Assembly: GCA_934045075.1 (NCBI GenBank)
Contig: OW203732.1
Location: 14,238,201 to 14,302,200 of the forward strand
Direction: 5' to 3'
Length of the DNA: 64,000 nt
From: Yponomeuta sedellus
Lineage: Eukaryota > Arthropoda > Insecta > Lepidoptera > Yponomeutidae
Numbering within the stretch: position 1 is the first letter of the stretch; every line of letters begins with the position of its first letter. A model generated the notes under the pieces. That model made no database searches and was not told the origin of the DNA. It saw nothing but the letters and a program-made list of their open reading frames with translations. Positions 36,501-42,885 of the stretch are shown piece by piece. The position numbers were made by a program, and so were the translations under genes.

Positions 36501-39500
36501 GTCGGGTGCCCTTTGGCATTATTTCTAGCCCCTTCTTGCTGACTGCAACTATCCGCCATCACATTGCTATGACAAAGAACACTCTCCTGTCTCAAGTAGC
36601 TGATAAGTGTTATGTTGATAACCTTGTACTGTCTGTGCAATCTGAAGATGAAGCCTTGCAATTGTACAATGAGACTAAACAAGCCTTTCATGAAATTTCA
36701 ATGAACATAAGAGACTGGACATCAAATAATGAACAGTTCATACAGAAGATCCCCGAAGCTCAGAGAGTAAAGTCAACCGACGAGGTAAAGATTCTTGGTT
36801 TAATATGGCAACTTGAACAGGATGTTCTAAAACTAAATGTGAGTAAAATGACAGAAAGTAATAAGGACACAATCACAAAGAAAGTTGTTTTAAGCATTCT
36901 AGCTCGTCTGTATGATCCTTGTGGTTTTGCTTCTCCTGCTATATTGCCAGCAAAGATAATATTTCAAGAACTTTGTACACGAAAACTAAAATGGGATGAA
37001 CCCATACCTGATGATCTGAAGGAAAAATGGCTTCATACTTTACAAGTTCTGAGAACAAGTGGAGACATACAGGTGCCACGCTATGTTGGGAATCTAATGC
37101 CTGACGGTGAAATGGAGTATGAATTACACTGTTTCTGCGATGCTTCGAAGGAAGCTTATGCTACTGTCGTGTACTTACGGATGACTTGTCGAGAAATAAC
37201 AAAGACAACCTTCTTGATGTCCAAATCAAGGATAACTCCAAAGGAGGACAAAGATAATTTGAAAATACCGAGACTGGAACTTTTGGCTTATTTAATTGGT
37301 AGTAGACTGATGAAGTATGTAAAAAGCAACTTGGAGCTAAAGATTGCACGTCAAGTACTGTGGACCGATAGCCTTGTTGTACTCGCTTGGATGAAAACTA
37401 GTAAACTATTACCTCCCTTTGTCCAGCGCCGTGTTAACGAGATCAAGTTGAACAAAGATCTAGAACTACGCTACGTTAACACGAAGATAAATCCAGCGGA
37501 TGTAGCTACGAGGCCAGAGCTCTGGGAATGTGAACAATATCTATGGTTCTTTGGACCTGAATTCCTCCTTCAAGAAGAAGATTGTTGGCCACGGGTCAAA
37601 CAGACTGGTGAAGAAAACGTCCTTGTCGTTGGGGAGGCCCTGGACAATGCTAACAGTCCAGGATTAATTGAAAGTGAGAGGGACCAAGAAGAACATGTGG
37701 ATGATGCTCTCACACCAGTGCCTCATGCAAACCCTGAAAACGAATCTATACTCCAGATAAGAAAACTGCAGTCTAGGCACTTTCCAGAAGAAGTCAATGG
37801 TAAAATCACGCACTTAGTAAGAAATCTTGGCCTATTTGCAGACATCGACGGAGTTCTTAGATGTAAAGGTCGTATGGCAAATACGAACTGGCCCTATGAC
37901 AAGAAATACCCAATCCTTTTGCCAAAGGTCAGCGAGTTTACTACAGAGCTAATAAAAAGTACCCATGCTGATAATTATCATGTGGGAGTAGAACATACTC
38001 TCAGTATCATCAGGCAAAAATACTGGATACCTCAGGGTAGAGCACAAATCAAGAAAATATTGAAAAGATGTCCGAAATGTATCAAATATGGTGGAGGCCC
38101 TTACAAACTTCCGCCAACACCAGCCTTGCCCACTGAAAGAGTGAATTACAGTACTCCGTTCACCTATGTGGGAATTGATTATCTGGGCCCACTTTATGTT
38201 GACATAGGATCTGGCAAAGAAAAAAGATGGATTTGTCTCTTTACTTGCCTTGCAGTTCGCGCAGTGCATCTTGAGTTAGTAAATGACCTAACAGCCGAAG
38301 AGTGTCTCTTAGCCTTACGTAGGTTCATAGCTGCAAGAGGACTTCCAAAGAAGATGATATCTGATAATGCTATGTACTTCAAACTCGTGTCAGAAATCCT
38401 TACTCGTCCATACTGTATGGAAAATTGTATAATGTGGAGATTTATAACACAGTTAGCGCCGTGGCATGGCGGGTTTTATGAACGCCTTGTAGCCTTAGTA
38501 AAGAATTGTTTAAAACGGACGCTTGACAAACACCTGCTGAACGACAACCAGCTAATGACGATAGTCAAGGAGATAGAAACGGTCATAAATTCGCGACCGC
38601 TTACTTCGCTTAGCAATGAGTACGAGCATATATTGAGGCCTTCAGACTTTCTGTCATTAGGGAGCTGTCTAACACCGGCCCCATCTGAACATGTTACTGG
38701 AACTGAGACAAACACAAAGGTGGATCTTCTCAAAAGCTGGAAAAGAGGACAGTCCGTCATGAATGATTTTAAACACATGTTTATAAATCAGTACTTGTTG
38801 AATTTGAGAGAAAGGTATAATAATTCACATCGTCAACCCCGTGTGACGGCGCAAAGACAACCTCGAGTTGGTGATGTAGTTCAGGTGAAAGATGACACCA
38901 AAAATAGAAGCAACTGGAAAGTTGGGAAAATAACATCTCTAATCAGAAGTTCAGATGGTCAGTACCGATCAGCAAAGATAAAAGTCGGAAATGCTGAACT
39001 TATTCGCTCTATCGGACATTTGTATCCATTAGAGGTAGACATAGACGATACTGATGTTACTGCAACACCGGAACCCATTCCAAAAGTCAGGGTGACCCCT
39101 CAAGAAGTATCAGTTATCAAAGATACGCCTGTACATCAAAACCCTAATCAAGAACCTGTTCACACAGATGGGACTGTCAAGGAAGCAGTCGAATATCAAG
39201 GAGATACTATTGAAATGGAAGTTGACGAACAACCTGAGCAAGACTCTCTTGGTGACTTACAGCCGTCCGCTGCTACTAATGAACATGTAGAAGAATCACA
39301 AGAGGAAGTCACTGAAAACCCAAATGAGGTTGAAGAACTTAAGTCTAAAAGGGAGGCAGCTCTTCGGGCAAGAGAAAAAATTGCCGAATGGACACGCCAG
39401 CTTGTCGCCTTGTTATAACTCGCTTTTGCCCTTGGGAGTGTCGCGGAGTACCGCGAGCTCGTCCTAATGAAAACGATAGTAAGTAAAGTAGAACTGCAAT

Positions 39501-42293
39501 CTGTGAATTCTCTTTTTAAAGCTGGCAACATTTACTGTTTCTAAGCGGTGTTCTGTTTTAAATTTCGACAGTTAGGCCAATGGCGGGAAACGAAGTGGTT
39601 AAAGTTTGCTGAAGAGTTGTAAAGAGATAAGTTTGGATAAGGGAGTCTCATCGTGGACGAGCCATGACTCTGTCATGGTTACGTGGCAAGACTCTGCGGT
39701 TACCTTGGTGAGTTGATAATTCTTAATCAGATTATAGCTTGAAAGTGGTGGTGACCGGGAGGCGAGACGTTCCCATTTTGTATACTGGTTTCAGTGCATC
39801 CCAGATGGCCCCTGTGGCTTGTGGATGGGTATCTGATTTTCAGTCGGTGGCTTGGGTTGGACTATAAGGGGAGGTAGGAGGTCCATCCACGGAACACAAA
39901 GGTTCCGCTGGCGCTCAGTGTTCGTAAAGAAGGTAAACTTGGCCCTTTGAACATGAGCATTAGAGAGGCGGTCACGAACGTCGCAAGGCGGTGGCTGTCT
40001 GGATTGTAAATGTAAATAATTAAGTATGGAAATAAAATGGGACGTTTTGCCTTCGGGTCACCACTACTACGTTATTCACGATGTGTCGCGTTTAATTATT
40101 TTTACGAATATCAACCCTCATATTATAGGGGGTATTTCAATTAACACTAAAAGGCCGCGACAGCATGTTAACTACGATAGATAGAATATTCTCTATTGTA
40201 CACAGAGTTACATTAATAACAAAAACAAAGAAACTCAGCCTAGTCTATGGCACTGTGAGAACCAATTAATTTTTTAATTTATAATTTTCCCATTATGAAA
40301 AGTATTCAATTTTCTTTTAATATACCCTCTATCCAATGAGAGCAAAATATTTCTATCGTATTTTGCCTATAGCAAGCAACACTTTATGCAATCTCAGAGA
40401 AGCAATTAGCCAACTCGTCATACATTACCTGTAAAGAAGTCAAAGTGATAGTCATATGAGTCCGATATTGCCTTCCTGAGAGCCACAGAAGCCAATGAGC
40501 GACTCTGCATATGGCTACCGGAGTTGCCGGGCAAGTACAACACTGGTATACCATCAAACCTAAAACAAAGTAATAATAGAAGGAACAAACTTACAGCTCA
40601 GCTCTAAATTAAGAATTATACTGTGTAAATACTTAAAAACAAGACAGACACTTGTTTTTCTGTGTGAATTTCTCATGAAATGTAAAGTAGCTAAGTAAAG
40701 AGTATGCATCTCATTCTAACTTAAATTTAACACCTTACATACATTAAATATGTACAGCCTTATTTAAAAAAAACATGTTTGCCTAAACCCCATAAAATGG
40801 ACTGTGGTGTAGACACTTTTTAAACAAAAGACATAACCAGAGAATAATTTAAATAACTCTGAGGAGTAGTTTAGAGGAATCATGTTATAAGAATGGTAGT
40901 TTCTTAAGTATTTGAGATAGTAACAAGCATAAATGGTCTGGTCTAATTGCAAAACAATCAATGTAGTGCCTGTTAAATGAAGAACTACCAAGCTACATGT
41001 TGCCGCTGCAATAATCTAACTGCCTTGAGAGAAAATGTAATAGAAAGTTATATTAAATTATCATTATATTTCTTTTAATGCACTAACTCGTCCTAAGGAC
41101 AATTTTAAAAACCTATTTAGAGGCTAAAAATTCAACCCATACCGGGACTCAAACCTGCGACCTCTGGCTAACCGTGCCAGCGCTCTCCCAACTAAGCTAA
41201 TGGGCGACCACCGACATCAATGAAATTTAATTAAATTATCAGCAAAATAAATATTCATCCATCCAAAATTCAGTAAAAGCTAAATCTGACCAAGGCAATA
41301 ATTTTCCTAACTAAAATTTCATACTAAGCACTGCACATTCATAATTTCATTCGGGAATGAATTAATTAATTTTAGCCAACAACATAATTATACAATGGTC
41401 TGCAAAAAAAATTTCATTTGCAAAATGACAATAATCTATCATATAAATATAGAATGCTCTGTGACCGACAACATTCACAAAGCAGAGGGCAGAGACTGAA
41501 AAAGGGAAAACCGAAGATCGGGCGCAGTGGTGTGTCTTGAGACCTGCAAGCAGCACTTCAGCTACTTCCAGCAGCAACTGACACCAGCTGATTAATGTGA
41601 TGATGATAAATACAGATTAGATAGAGAACATGTTACATGATAATATAGCCTTCCCCTTTTCAATTTATTTTTTTAATTAAACTAGGTACTCGTTTTTCAT
41701 GACTGCCTCTTTGGACTAGCTGTTAATACACTTAACTACCAAAAGGAAGGTTCTGGGTTTGATTTCCACTGGAGGCCACAAAACTCATACAAATGGCCTC
41801 AGTTGAGTGTATTTCCATAGCACAGGGTAGGTATCCTGGTTTGGGACCAGGACAAGCAATTGTGTTACTGTGTAGATGTTGTTAATATTTACATGGACTT
41901 CAGGTGGTATGTATTAGTGTGACCAAGCCCTAATATAATCCAAAAGCTAAACCAGTAACTCTTACCTCATTTTTCTGACTTTTTCTGTCATCCGCCCTTC
42001 AGCGTAAGCGTAGAGTCCATACTCGGGACGCGCACCGTCTTGAAGCGTAATACGCTAAAAATAAAATTTTAGACAGTTACCGATAAAAATACAATAAAAC
42101 ATTCTTTTGAATTAAAAGTACTATAAAAATCACTTACAACGAATTGTGGATATTCAAACATGTAAGTCATCTCACAATAATTATTTTTGTCGCTGAAATA
42201 TGTGTTCATTATCCCCAAAAGATAAAGAATCACAAAAAATATTGATAACATCTGGAAAATGCTGGTTTTAATCATCTTCAACGGATTCATCAT
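8510..42293 (-). CDS. PGAP1: GPI inositol-deacylase PGAP1, 17 exons
   Basis: ER multispanning enzyme that removes the acyl chain from the inositol of GPI anchors, needed for efficient GPI-protein exit from the ER. Exons in order: 42138-42293, 41966-42054, 40429-40559, 30430-30587, 28790-29068, 26947-27117, 26275-26396, 21821-21955, 20146-20302, 16675-16946, 15722-15838, 14117-14338, 12637-12828, 12132-12285, 10839-11425, 10034-10135, 8510-9005. All have GT-AG ends and matching phases, summing to 3540 nt (1179 residues). Exon 1 encodes a signal-anchor helix and [10 protein letters not shown]; exon 3 has [10 protein letters not shown] and YDYHFDFF; exon 4 ends with the lipase-type GHSM, completed by GG in exon 5, so the catalytic serine motif spans an intron. 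Exon 6 has [12 protein letters not shown], exon 8 DKDWIFGCS. Exons 12-17 carry the TM segments. Exon 15 has a charged linker, and exon 17 a long acidic Asn/Ser/Glu tail not typical of vertebrate PGAP1. Confidence 0.95.
9260..9475 (+). repeat. LINE tail plus SINE-C copy (PGAP1 intron 16)
   Basis: gcccgccaattgtacta...acaataaagagttaat is a retroposon tail seen again near 27205 and 27740. It is followed by SINE-C from atcaacccttgtatgtcccc through ctcttcctgcatcgcaggaa. SINE-C also occurs at 9835, 20330, 29205, 52330 and 54470. Confidence 0.7.
9729..9964. repeat. Nested inverted repeat with SINE-C inside
   Basis: The outer 13 bp arms TTCTTGAGATATA (9729-9741) and TATATCTCAAGAA (9952-9964) are perfect inverted repeats. 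Inner 13 bp arms GCTCGTCATACAT (9752-9764) and ATGTATGACGAGC (9820-9832) form a small MITE-like unit. An inverted SINE-C copy lies at about 9835-9945. Confidence 0.65.
11590..11772 (+). repeat. LINE-type 3' end fragment (PGAP1 intron 14)
   Basis: tgtcgtaaaaggcgactaag, then tagaggagggctatgcccag and cagtggac...gaagaagaagaa. This looks like the end of a non-LTR element. A minus-strand relative begins at 16310 (cttcttcttcttcaggctat). Confidence 0.55.
11850..12010 (-). repeat. SINE-E fragment
   Basis: Contains gtggacacctcagacactca and ggtttcctcacgatgtttcc, shared with 15540-15690, 17400-17465, 30085-30335 and 44045-44335. Confidence 0.5.
12460..12615 (-). repeat. SINE-B copy (PGAP1 intron 13)
   Basis: tRNA-like body with ggattcgaacccgcgacctc, then gagctaatgggcgactcac-type A box region on minus. 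Same flanks as the copy at 5572. Confidence 0.8.
12901..13275. repeat. SINE-A copy followed by SINE-D copy (PGAP1 intron 12)
   Basis: SINE-A at 12901-12993. SINE-D (about 13020-13275, minus) has a tRNA-like head, GACGGCCTCGGTGGCGCAGC and GGTTCGATCCCCGGCCGGG, with a second copy at 21540-21778. In both, the shared stretch includes gtttcctagt and acatccaagacccg. Confidence 0.75.
13895..14065 (-). repeat. SINE-G copy (PGAP1 intron 12)
   Basis: The minus strand has ccaaacggctggagcgattt-like sequence, then acataggct and gggaaaatcgataaa, matching a plus-strand copy at 27845-28055. Confidence 0.65.
14374..14470 (-). mobile_element. Jockey-type LINE 3' end fragment (PGAP1 intron 11)
   Basis: atgaaatgaaaaggttct, then agcacagaaactgcggctta and aatgaacg, the reverse complement of the tail at 18903-19016. 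It is a 5'-truncated insertion. Confidence 0.65.
15238..15520. repeat. Head-to-head pair of SINE-B copies
   Basis: A minus-oriented partial copy (15238-15310) meets a plus-oriented copy (15360-15520). The junction (15309-15378) contains the palindromic attctctgtacgtaatacag unit twice. The pair could fold into a long hairpin. It lies in PGAP1 intron 11. Confidence 0.7.
15530..15690 (-). repeat. SINE-E fragment
   Basis: Contains gcatgcccatcgcggattgg, cagacactcaggtttcctca and ccagcgagtagta, shared with the other SINE-E copies. It lies just left of PGAP1 exon 11 (15722). Confidence 0.55.
16310..16625 (-). mobile_element. Non-LTR element fragment (PGAP1 intron 10)
   Basis: Begins cttcttcttcttcaggctat, then agtccacttctggacatagc and cctcccttaatgagc, reading as the reverse of a LINE 3' end. 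Frames are broken. Confidence 0.5.
16975..17344. mobile_element. MITE with TTA target duplication
   Basis: The terminal inverted repeat of about 27 bp has a shared core AATTACGTCACACG: left end GGGACCGTCCATGAATTACG, right end CGTGTGACGTAATTTACGGA and on to TGGCCCC. TTA lies at 16972-16974 and 17345-17347. No ORF. A three-base TTA duplication suits PIF/Harbinger-type transposition (inference). It sits in PGAP1 intron 9, 28 bases from exon 10. Confidence 0.75.
17737..17766. repeat. (GT)n microsatellite
   Basis: About 30 bases of nearly pure TG dinucleotide, with one C interruption at the left. Confidence 0.9.
17930..19016 (+). mobile_element. Jockey-clade-like non-LTR retrotransposon, degenerate
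   Basis: RT active-site region [13 protein letters not shown], then [19 protein letters not shown] with KLQWGPHIE, and the C-terminal [13 protein letters not shown], split over at least three frames. It is 5' truncated, has lost its ORF, and is interrupted by a 65 bp TA tract at 18454-18518. The 3' UTR ends in a (TTTCA)n tail near 19000-19016. It lies in PGAP1 intron 9. Confidence 0.85.
18454..18518. repeat. (TA)n microsatellite inside LINE coding sequence
   Basis: Pure TA dinucleotide for 65 bases. The LINE protein frame resumes on the other side ([17 protein letters not shown], from 18519), so the tract expanded from a short TATAT within the coding sequence. Confidence 0.9.
19023..19182 (+). 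mobile_element. 5'-truncated LINE tail with 24 bp target duplication
   Basis: The same 24 bases (starting tgtggccaaactcacacc) occur at 19023-19046 and 19159-19182. Between them lies a 112 bp copy of the Jockey-type 3' end (19047-19158), closely matching 18903-19016 and ending in the TTTCA-repeat tail. Confidence 0.85.
20069..20110. other. Perfect 15 bp hairpin
   Basis: CGATCGGGATTCGAC (20069-20083) and GTCGAATCCCGATCG (20096-20110) are exact inverted repeats with a 12-base loop. It lies in PGAP1 intron 9, 35 bases downstream of the exon 9 donor. Confidence 0.75.
20330..20525 (+). repeat. SINE-C copy (PGAP1 intron 8)
   Basis: atatcaacccatgtatgtcg, ctcttcctgcatcgtaggaa and tgtcagaagttatca match the family described at 9260. 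Confidence 0.7.
20580..20835 (-). mobile_element. Jockey-type LINE 3' UTR fragment
   Basis: The reverse complement of the 18640-18900 region: aatgatgtctggaattaaag, then gagttctatgttttataata and ggactttgaatagtc. 5' truncated. Confidence 0.65.
21390..21525 (+). mobile_element. RTE-like LINE 3' end fragment
   Basis: Encodes [13 protein letters not shown] followed by the typical ...cagcagtggactcacaccgg and a gatgatgatg tail. A shorter copy with the same end occurs at 41480-41610. Confidence 0.65.
21540..21778 (-). repeat. SINE-D copy (PGAP1 intron 8)
   Basis: A close copy of 13020-13275, including the tRNA-like box ending ggccggggatcgaacccgag on plus. It ends 43 bases left of PGAP1 exon 8. Confidence 0.75.
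22196..23174 (-). mobile_element. Remnant of a short LTR element with tRNA-Lys primer site
   Basis: Two direct repeats of about 200 bp (22196-22395 and 22975-23174), from ttataaataataaaa to aaatatttgaaaatgatag, flank about 580 bp. On minus, TGGCGCCCAACGTGGGG (22938-22954) lies just inside the right repeat. This is the sequence expected for a primer site complementary to the tRNA-Lys 3' end. A SINE-B copy (22530-22712) and a second SINE-B piece (22814-22890) sit inside. No ORF remains. Confidence 0.6.
23190..23330 (-). mobile_element. RTE-like LINE protein remnant
   Basis: The minus frame encodes [20 protein letters not shown] and ERS, resembling the common LxxLxVAQRAMERSMLG segment near the C-terminus of RTE-type LINEs. 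Heavily decayed. Confidence 0.5.
23330..23525 (+). repeat. SINE-F copy
   Basis: A tRNA-like head (ctccccgttggtctagcggt, tttgactacc), then gtttgtgcctatggcctcat and tttgtgatgtcattgcctgg. Similar to 25780-25925 and 41705-41890. Confidence 0.55.
23530..24530. other. PGAP1 intron 7, left of the foldback element
   Basis: AT-rich intron. Short frames at 23869-24069 and 24088-24309 show no family resemblance. Nothing supportable. Confidence 0.4.
24534..25050. mobile_element. 517 bp foldback element with long inverted repeats
   Basis: The outer 26 bases match as inverted repeats: tgtatatgttacggctaaaa (24534) and its complement ending gccgtaacatataca (25050). Similarity continues inward to about 24790 and 24830 respectively, with the right arm missing roughly 60 bases. 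The arms are built from short motifs (ctaaaactaggt, ctagaactaggtcc) recurring many times. No ORF. Confidence 0.85.
25155..25260 (-). repeat. SINE-C fragment
   Basis: cagacttggcccccgtggtg, then gagtacggccca, matches the inverted SINE-C core. Confidence 0.5.
25400..25925 (+). repeat. Cluster of decayed SINE-A, SINE-G and SINE-F copies
   Basis: 25405-25500 is a diverged SINE-A (gatcgtggaaagtaggaaac). 25555-25680 resembles SINE-G (gaaactttattaag, then gcgggtttaaagctagtaat). 25780-25925 resembles SINE-F (agtggcctcagtctgggtgt). All lie in PGAP1 intron 7. Confidence 0.5.
25930..26270. other. Rest of PGAP1 intron 7
   Basis: tattatttattaggcacacc, then acaggcacatacagaacatg, has the look of another dispersed repeat. 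No coding signal. Confidence 0.35.
27190..27840 (+). repeat. Two LINE-type 3' tails with (TCTTA)n ends
   Basis: aaggccgccaattgtact, then ...gtgtacaataaa and aatattcttatcttatct, appears at 27210-27298 and 27745-27836, each ending in ATCTT repeats typical of retroposon tails. Located in PGAP1 intron 5. Confidence 0.65.
27845..28055 (+). repeat. SINE-G copy
   Basis: aaaggcgaaagtttgtgagt, ccaaacggctggagcgattt and acataggctacgttttgctc, a widespread insect repeat pattern. An inverted relative is at 13895-14065. Confidence 0.65.
28249..28632. mobile_element. MITE with 25 bp terminal inverted repeats
   Basis: Left end GGCCCCCGCCCACGGCGACT plus TTTTG (from 28250); right end CAAAAAGTCGCCGTGGGCGA plus GGGCC (to 28632). 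The ends match at 24 of 25 positions. The interior is GC-rich with repeated gtagcgatgctg/gcgcgtt motifs and no ORF. No clean target duplication seen. Confidence 0.8.
29205..29435 (-). repeat. SINE-C copy (PGAP1 intron 4)
   Basis: The fullest copy here: aagccgtcggtgccggctgt, tggcagtcgttaagccatgt, then ctgcgatgcaggaagag and ggggacatacaagggttgat. Confidence 0.75.
29661..30063. mobile_element. MITE-like foldback element
   Basis: Ends AGTCCTAGCAGCTA (29661-29674) and TAGCTGTTAGGACT (30050-30063) match at 13 of 14. Inner arms of about 70 bp (aagctgcattttattatgaa at the left, its near complement at the right, then gccgttttgcacagtgatag) are also inverted. No ORF. Confidence 0.75.
30085..30335 (-). 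repeat. SINE-E copy
   Basis: gtatgggcttaaccactcac, ggcgattttaagcgctaagg and gccggggttcgaacccacga. A tRNA-like B box is visible on minus. Close relative at 44045-44335. Confidence 0.65.
30740..31000 (+). mobile_element. LINE C-terminal remnant
   Basis: A frame at 30752-30976 encodes [15 protein letters not shown] and [20 protein letters not shown]. This resembles the C-terminal tail of some invertebrate LINE polyproteins (ISLAVQRGNAASVLGT-like). 5' truncated, in PGAP1 intron 3. Confidence 0.5.
31001..31573. other. PGAP1 intron 3, left of the Pao element
   Basis: AT-rich, with no coding frame. Partly the 3' region of the LINE remnant at 30740. Confidence 0.4.
31574..31618. other. Perfect 18 bp hairpin abutting the Pao insertion
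   Basis: TTCAGCAACAAAAGTCTA (31574-31591) and TAGACTTTTGTTGCTGAA (31601-31618) are exact inverted repeats with a 9-base loop. The GCATG target duplication of the Pao element begins at the next base. Confidence 0.85.
31624..32347 (+). repeat. Pao 5' LTR
   Basis: 724 bp, TGTCGCGG...CCGCGACA. A TATAA-like context is not obvious. An aataaaatgg motif (AATAAA) near 32215 could serve for polyadenylation in the 3' copy. Confidence 0.93.
32540..32975 (+). repeat. 87 bp tandem repeat in the Pao leader
   Basis: Units begin at 32540, 32627, 32714, 32802, 32890 and 32932, each with a CGCTGGGGGCAGTGGGCACC-like start followed by tcagggattctgtgtattgt. The first three are nearly identical; the last two are diverged and shortened. 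It lies between the 5' LTR and gag. Confidence 0.9.
33916..34167 (+). CDS. Pao gag N-terminal frame
   Basis: A frame of 83 residues ([15 protein letters not shown], then [19 protein letters not shown]) that looks like the N-terminal helical part of Pao Gag. It ends at a stop at 34165-34167, inside the region where the main ORF (34112 on) is open in a different frame; the two overlap across an A-run near 34145-34160. Either translation shifts frame here, the main ORF starts independently, or a small indel has split Gag. I cannot tell which. Confidence 0.55.
   Translation: MYFSKKGADTYPASSMEEALRSRLELRQAKLVEVSRETVTVIGLCHAEGVSEHTLRQSKILLQQCIDRLQSETMQYIEKRKRL
34112..39418 (+). CDS. Pao gag-pol polyprotein
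   Basis: 1768 residues without a stop. In order: Gag; three zinc-knuckle-like motifs near residues 290-350 ([40 protein letters not shown]); an aspartic protease with [12 protein letters not shown] near 414; RT with [11 protein letters not shown] near 755 and the active-site box YVDN near 833 in place of YVDD; RNase H with FCDAS near 1008; an integrase with an H-H-C-C zinc region near 1287-1322, then GIDYLGP, SDNAMYF and [10 protein letters not shown] around 1355-1455; and a Glu-rich tail. The catalytic integrase D, D and E candidates are present. The stop is 20 bases before the 3' LTR. No envelope gene. Confidence 0.95.
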   Translation: MTDFKVKRCSTSKKGSGSSNLTQSCMRDQMEAEDLLDQIEVLLNSATVFPEKNKSSSSSKLPKLELPKYNGEILKFSEFWDTFEANVGSRNLKDVEKFAYLLASLEGPAKEVVVGLTTTNANYAIAVDILRKQFGGTEKMVDAHYEALNSLQRANNTSTDCRRTLNNIEKHLRVLATLNEDVNSSHLRVIISSKFPDSVMYQVNLLTPEERSVKSIKIALEKVVTAMESAETDDFTKVARQRADDQQGPSTTEVLHVRAERAPLKRQHPKPLKKGFTSTISQSIKRRRIQCTFCDQSHYADQCDQYKSLKERKKKLGDKCYLCFRVGHNIKQCRSKTLCVHCKKRHNRALCFKSTVKDAPTINKKDEHRDGRPADSGNTDKSLNTILMTQNPNNNHKIYLQTAVTKIDDLVCRLLMDSGSHRSYLTSRIADKLKLIPDKEDLLMVYTFGSQKPKEIISPSAEVRITTKRGVQRKIRVNIVPHITNRLPVPKVDITDEVDLLADDSSVGDSIDLLIGNDCYYSFLRHESIKLMDNAYLVNSDFGWLITGEIVETNSNHTLSVVTYCQCHQSDCLYFTEPDLPLRNIDMKFLWTLESIGITDSPKISREEEAVKFFNDTTLYRDGRYEVKWPWIQYPPELPTNFGIAFGRLKGLMKRSDKETLKEYSDILNEQLEKNIIEVVEPKASPYEQSTPPVTYLPHHMVKQRGKKGRIVYDASAKIKGEKSLNECLYSGPSMLEDLIGLIIKFRTGKIGISADVEKAFLQVALQKQDRDVTRFLWPKDLTKELTEDNLMHLRFCRVPFGIISSPFLLTATIRHHIAMTKNTLLSQVADKCYVDNLVLSVQSEDEALQLYNETKQAFHEISMNIRDWTSNNEQFIQKIPEAQRVKSTDEVKILGLIWQLEQDVLKLNVSKMTESNKDTITKKVVLSILARLYDPCGFASPAILPAKIIFQELCTRKLKWDEPIPDDLKEKWLHTLQVLRTSGDIQVPRYVGNLMPDGEMEYELHCFCDASKEAYATVVYLRMTCREITKTTFLMSKSRITPKEDKDNLKIPRLELLAYLIGSRLMKYVKSNLELKIARQVLWTDSLVVLAWMKTSKLLPPFVQRRVNEIKLNKDLELRYVNTKINPADVATRPELWECEQYLWFFGPEFLLQEEDCWPRVKQTGEENVLVVGEALDNANSPGLIESERDQEEHVDDALTPVPHANPENESILQIRKLQSRHFPEEVNGKITHLVRNLGLFADIDGVLRCKGRMANTNWPYDKKYPILLPKVSEFTTELIKSTHADNYHVGVEHTLSIIRQKYWIPQGRAQIKKILKRCPKCIKYGGGPYKLPPTPALPTERVNYSTPFTYVGIDYLGPLYVDIGSGKEKRWICLFTCLAVRAVHLELVNDLTAEECLLALRRFIAARGLPKKMISDNAMYFKLVSEILTRPYCMENCIMWRFITQLAPWHGGFYERLVALVKNCLKRTLDKHLLNDNQLMTIVKEIETVINSRPLTSLSNEYEHILRPSDFLSLGSCLTPAPSEHVTGTETNTKVDLLKSWKRGQSVMNDFKHMFINQYLLNLRERYNNSHRQPRVTAQRQPRVGDVVQVKDDTKNRSNWKVGKITSLIRSSDGQYRSAKIKVGNAELIRSIGHLYPLEVDIDDTDVTATPEPIPKVRVTPQEVSVIKDTPVHQNPNQEPVHTDGTVKEAVEYQGDTIEMEVDEQPEQDSLGDLQPSAATNEHVEESQEEVTENPNEVEELKSKREAALRAREKIAEWTRQLVALL
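39439..40162 (+). repeat. Pao 3' LTR
   Basis: Same 724 bp as the 5' LTR. The bases before it (cttttgcccttgggag) include only a weak purine tract. Confidence 0.93.
41080..41235 (-). repeat. SINE-B copy (PGAP1 intron 2)
   Basis: Diverged tRNA-like body (gggactcaaacctgcgacct, gctaatgggcgacc) with the usual SINE-B tail aaaacctatttagaggctaa. Confidence 0.75.
41480..41890 (+). repeat. RTE-like tail and SINE-F copy (PGAP1 intron 2)
   Basis: 41485-41610 has aaccgaagatcgggcgcagt and gacaccagctgattaatgtg, the end of an RTE-like LINE. 41705-41890 is SINE-F (aaggttctgggtttgatttc, ctcagttgagtgtatttcc). Confidence 0.6.
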
Positions 42294-42885
42294 TTATCCT
42301 AATTTTCAATAACTGGAATTTTTATTTCGACATGGATTTTTCAGTTTACTAGAGGGATAGTGTTGATCTAATAAAATTATCTAGTCAATACGCGTGTAAT
42401 ACATTTTACTGATTGCGTTGTACTTGACAAGAACTTGACTGGAAAAGTGGAAAATTATATTTTTTCTCAACATGTCAATATTCACAGTATCTCAATTTAG
42501 TCTGTGCTGACATCCAAAGGAAAAAGACTTTTAATATTTATGGCTTAAGAGTTGCTTTAGCACAGCAGATACCTATGTAGAGTTTTTACCTCTACATATG
42601 CAATGGAAATACAAAAAATATTTTTCTGTGATAAAAACTAAAATTAAAAACATAAATTGTAGGGTGGTACCTGTAGCATGGAATGTCAATTAAACTCATT
42701 CATTTCATTCAGTTAAAAATAGCATCAGAGAAATTGAAATTAGTAAACACTGGCAACAAAATAAAAAAATCTGTTTTGTCACTTAAGTCAAAGAATTAAA
42801 GAAAAGAGAGGTTAGGACAATGTTGCGGCTTTGTTTGTTTTATTATTATTAAAATTGACCTTGTGCGGCTTCACTATAAACTATA
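42294..42885. promoter_or_regulatory. Shared divergent promoter region PGAP1/ALG14
   Basis: 592 bases separate the two start codons on opposite strands. It must contain both 5' UTRs and promoters. I see no clear TATA box placed for either gene and no repeat insertion. Confidence 0.6.

Larger units (their letters stand above)
31624..40162 (+). mobile_element. Full-length BEL/Pao LTR retrotransposon
   Basis: 8539 bp element inserted in PGAP1 intron 3, opposite to the gene. LTRs are 31624-32347 and 39439-40162, both 724 bp, and I found no mismatch reading them side by side. Each begins TGTCGCGG and ends CCGCGACA, an 8 bp perfect terminal inversion. GCATG lies at 31619-31623 and 40163-40167 as a 5 bp target duplication. 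The interior holds an 87 bp tandem repeat leader and one long gag-pol ORF. The lack of LTR divergence implies a recent insertion. Confidence 0.96.
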
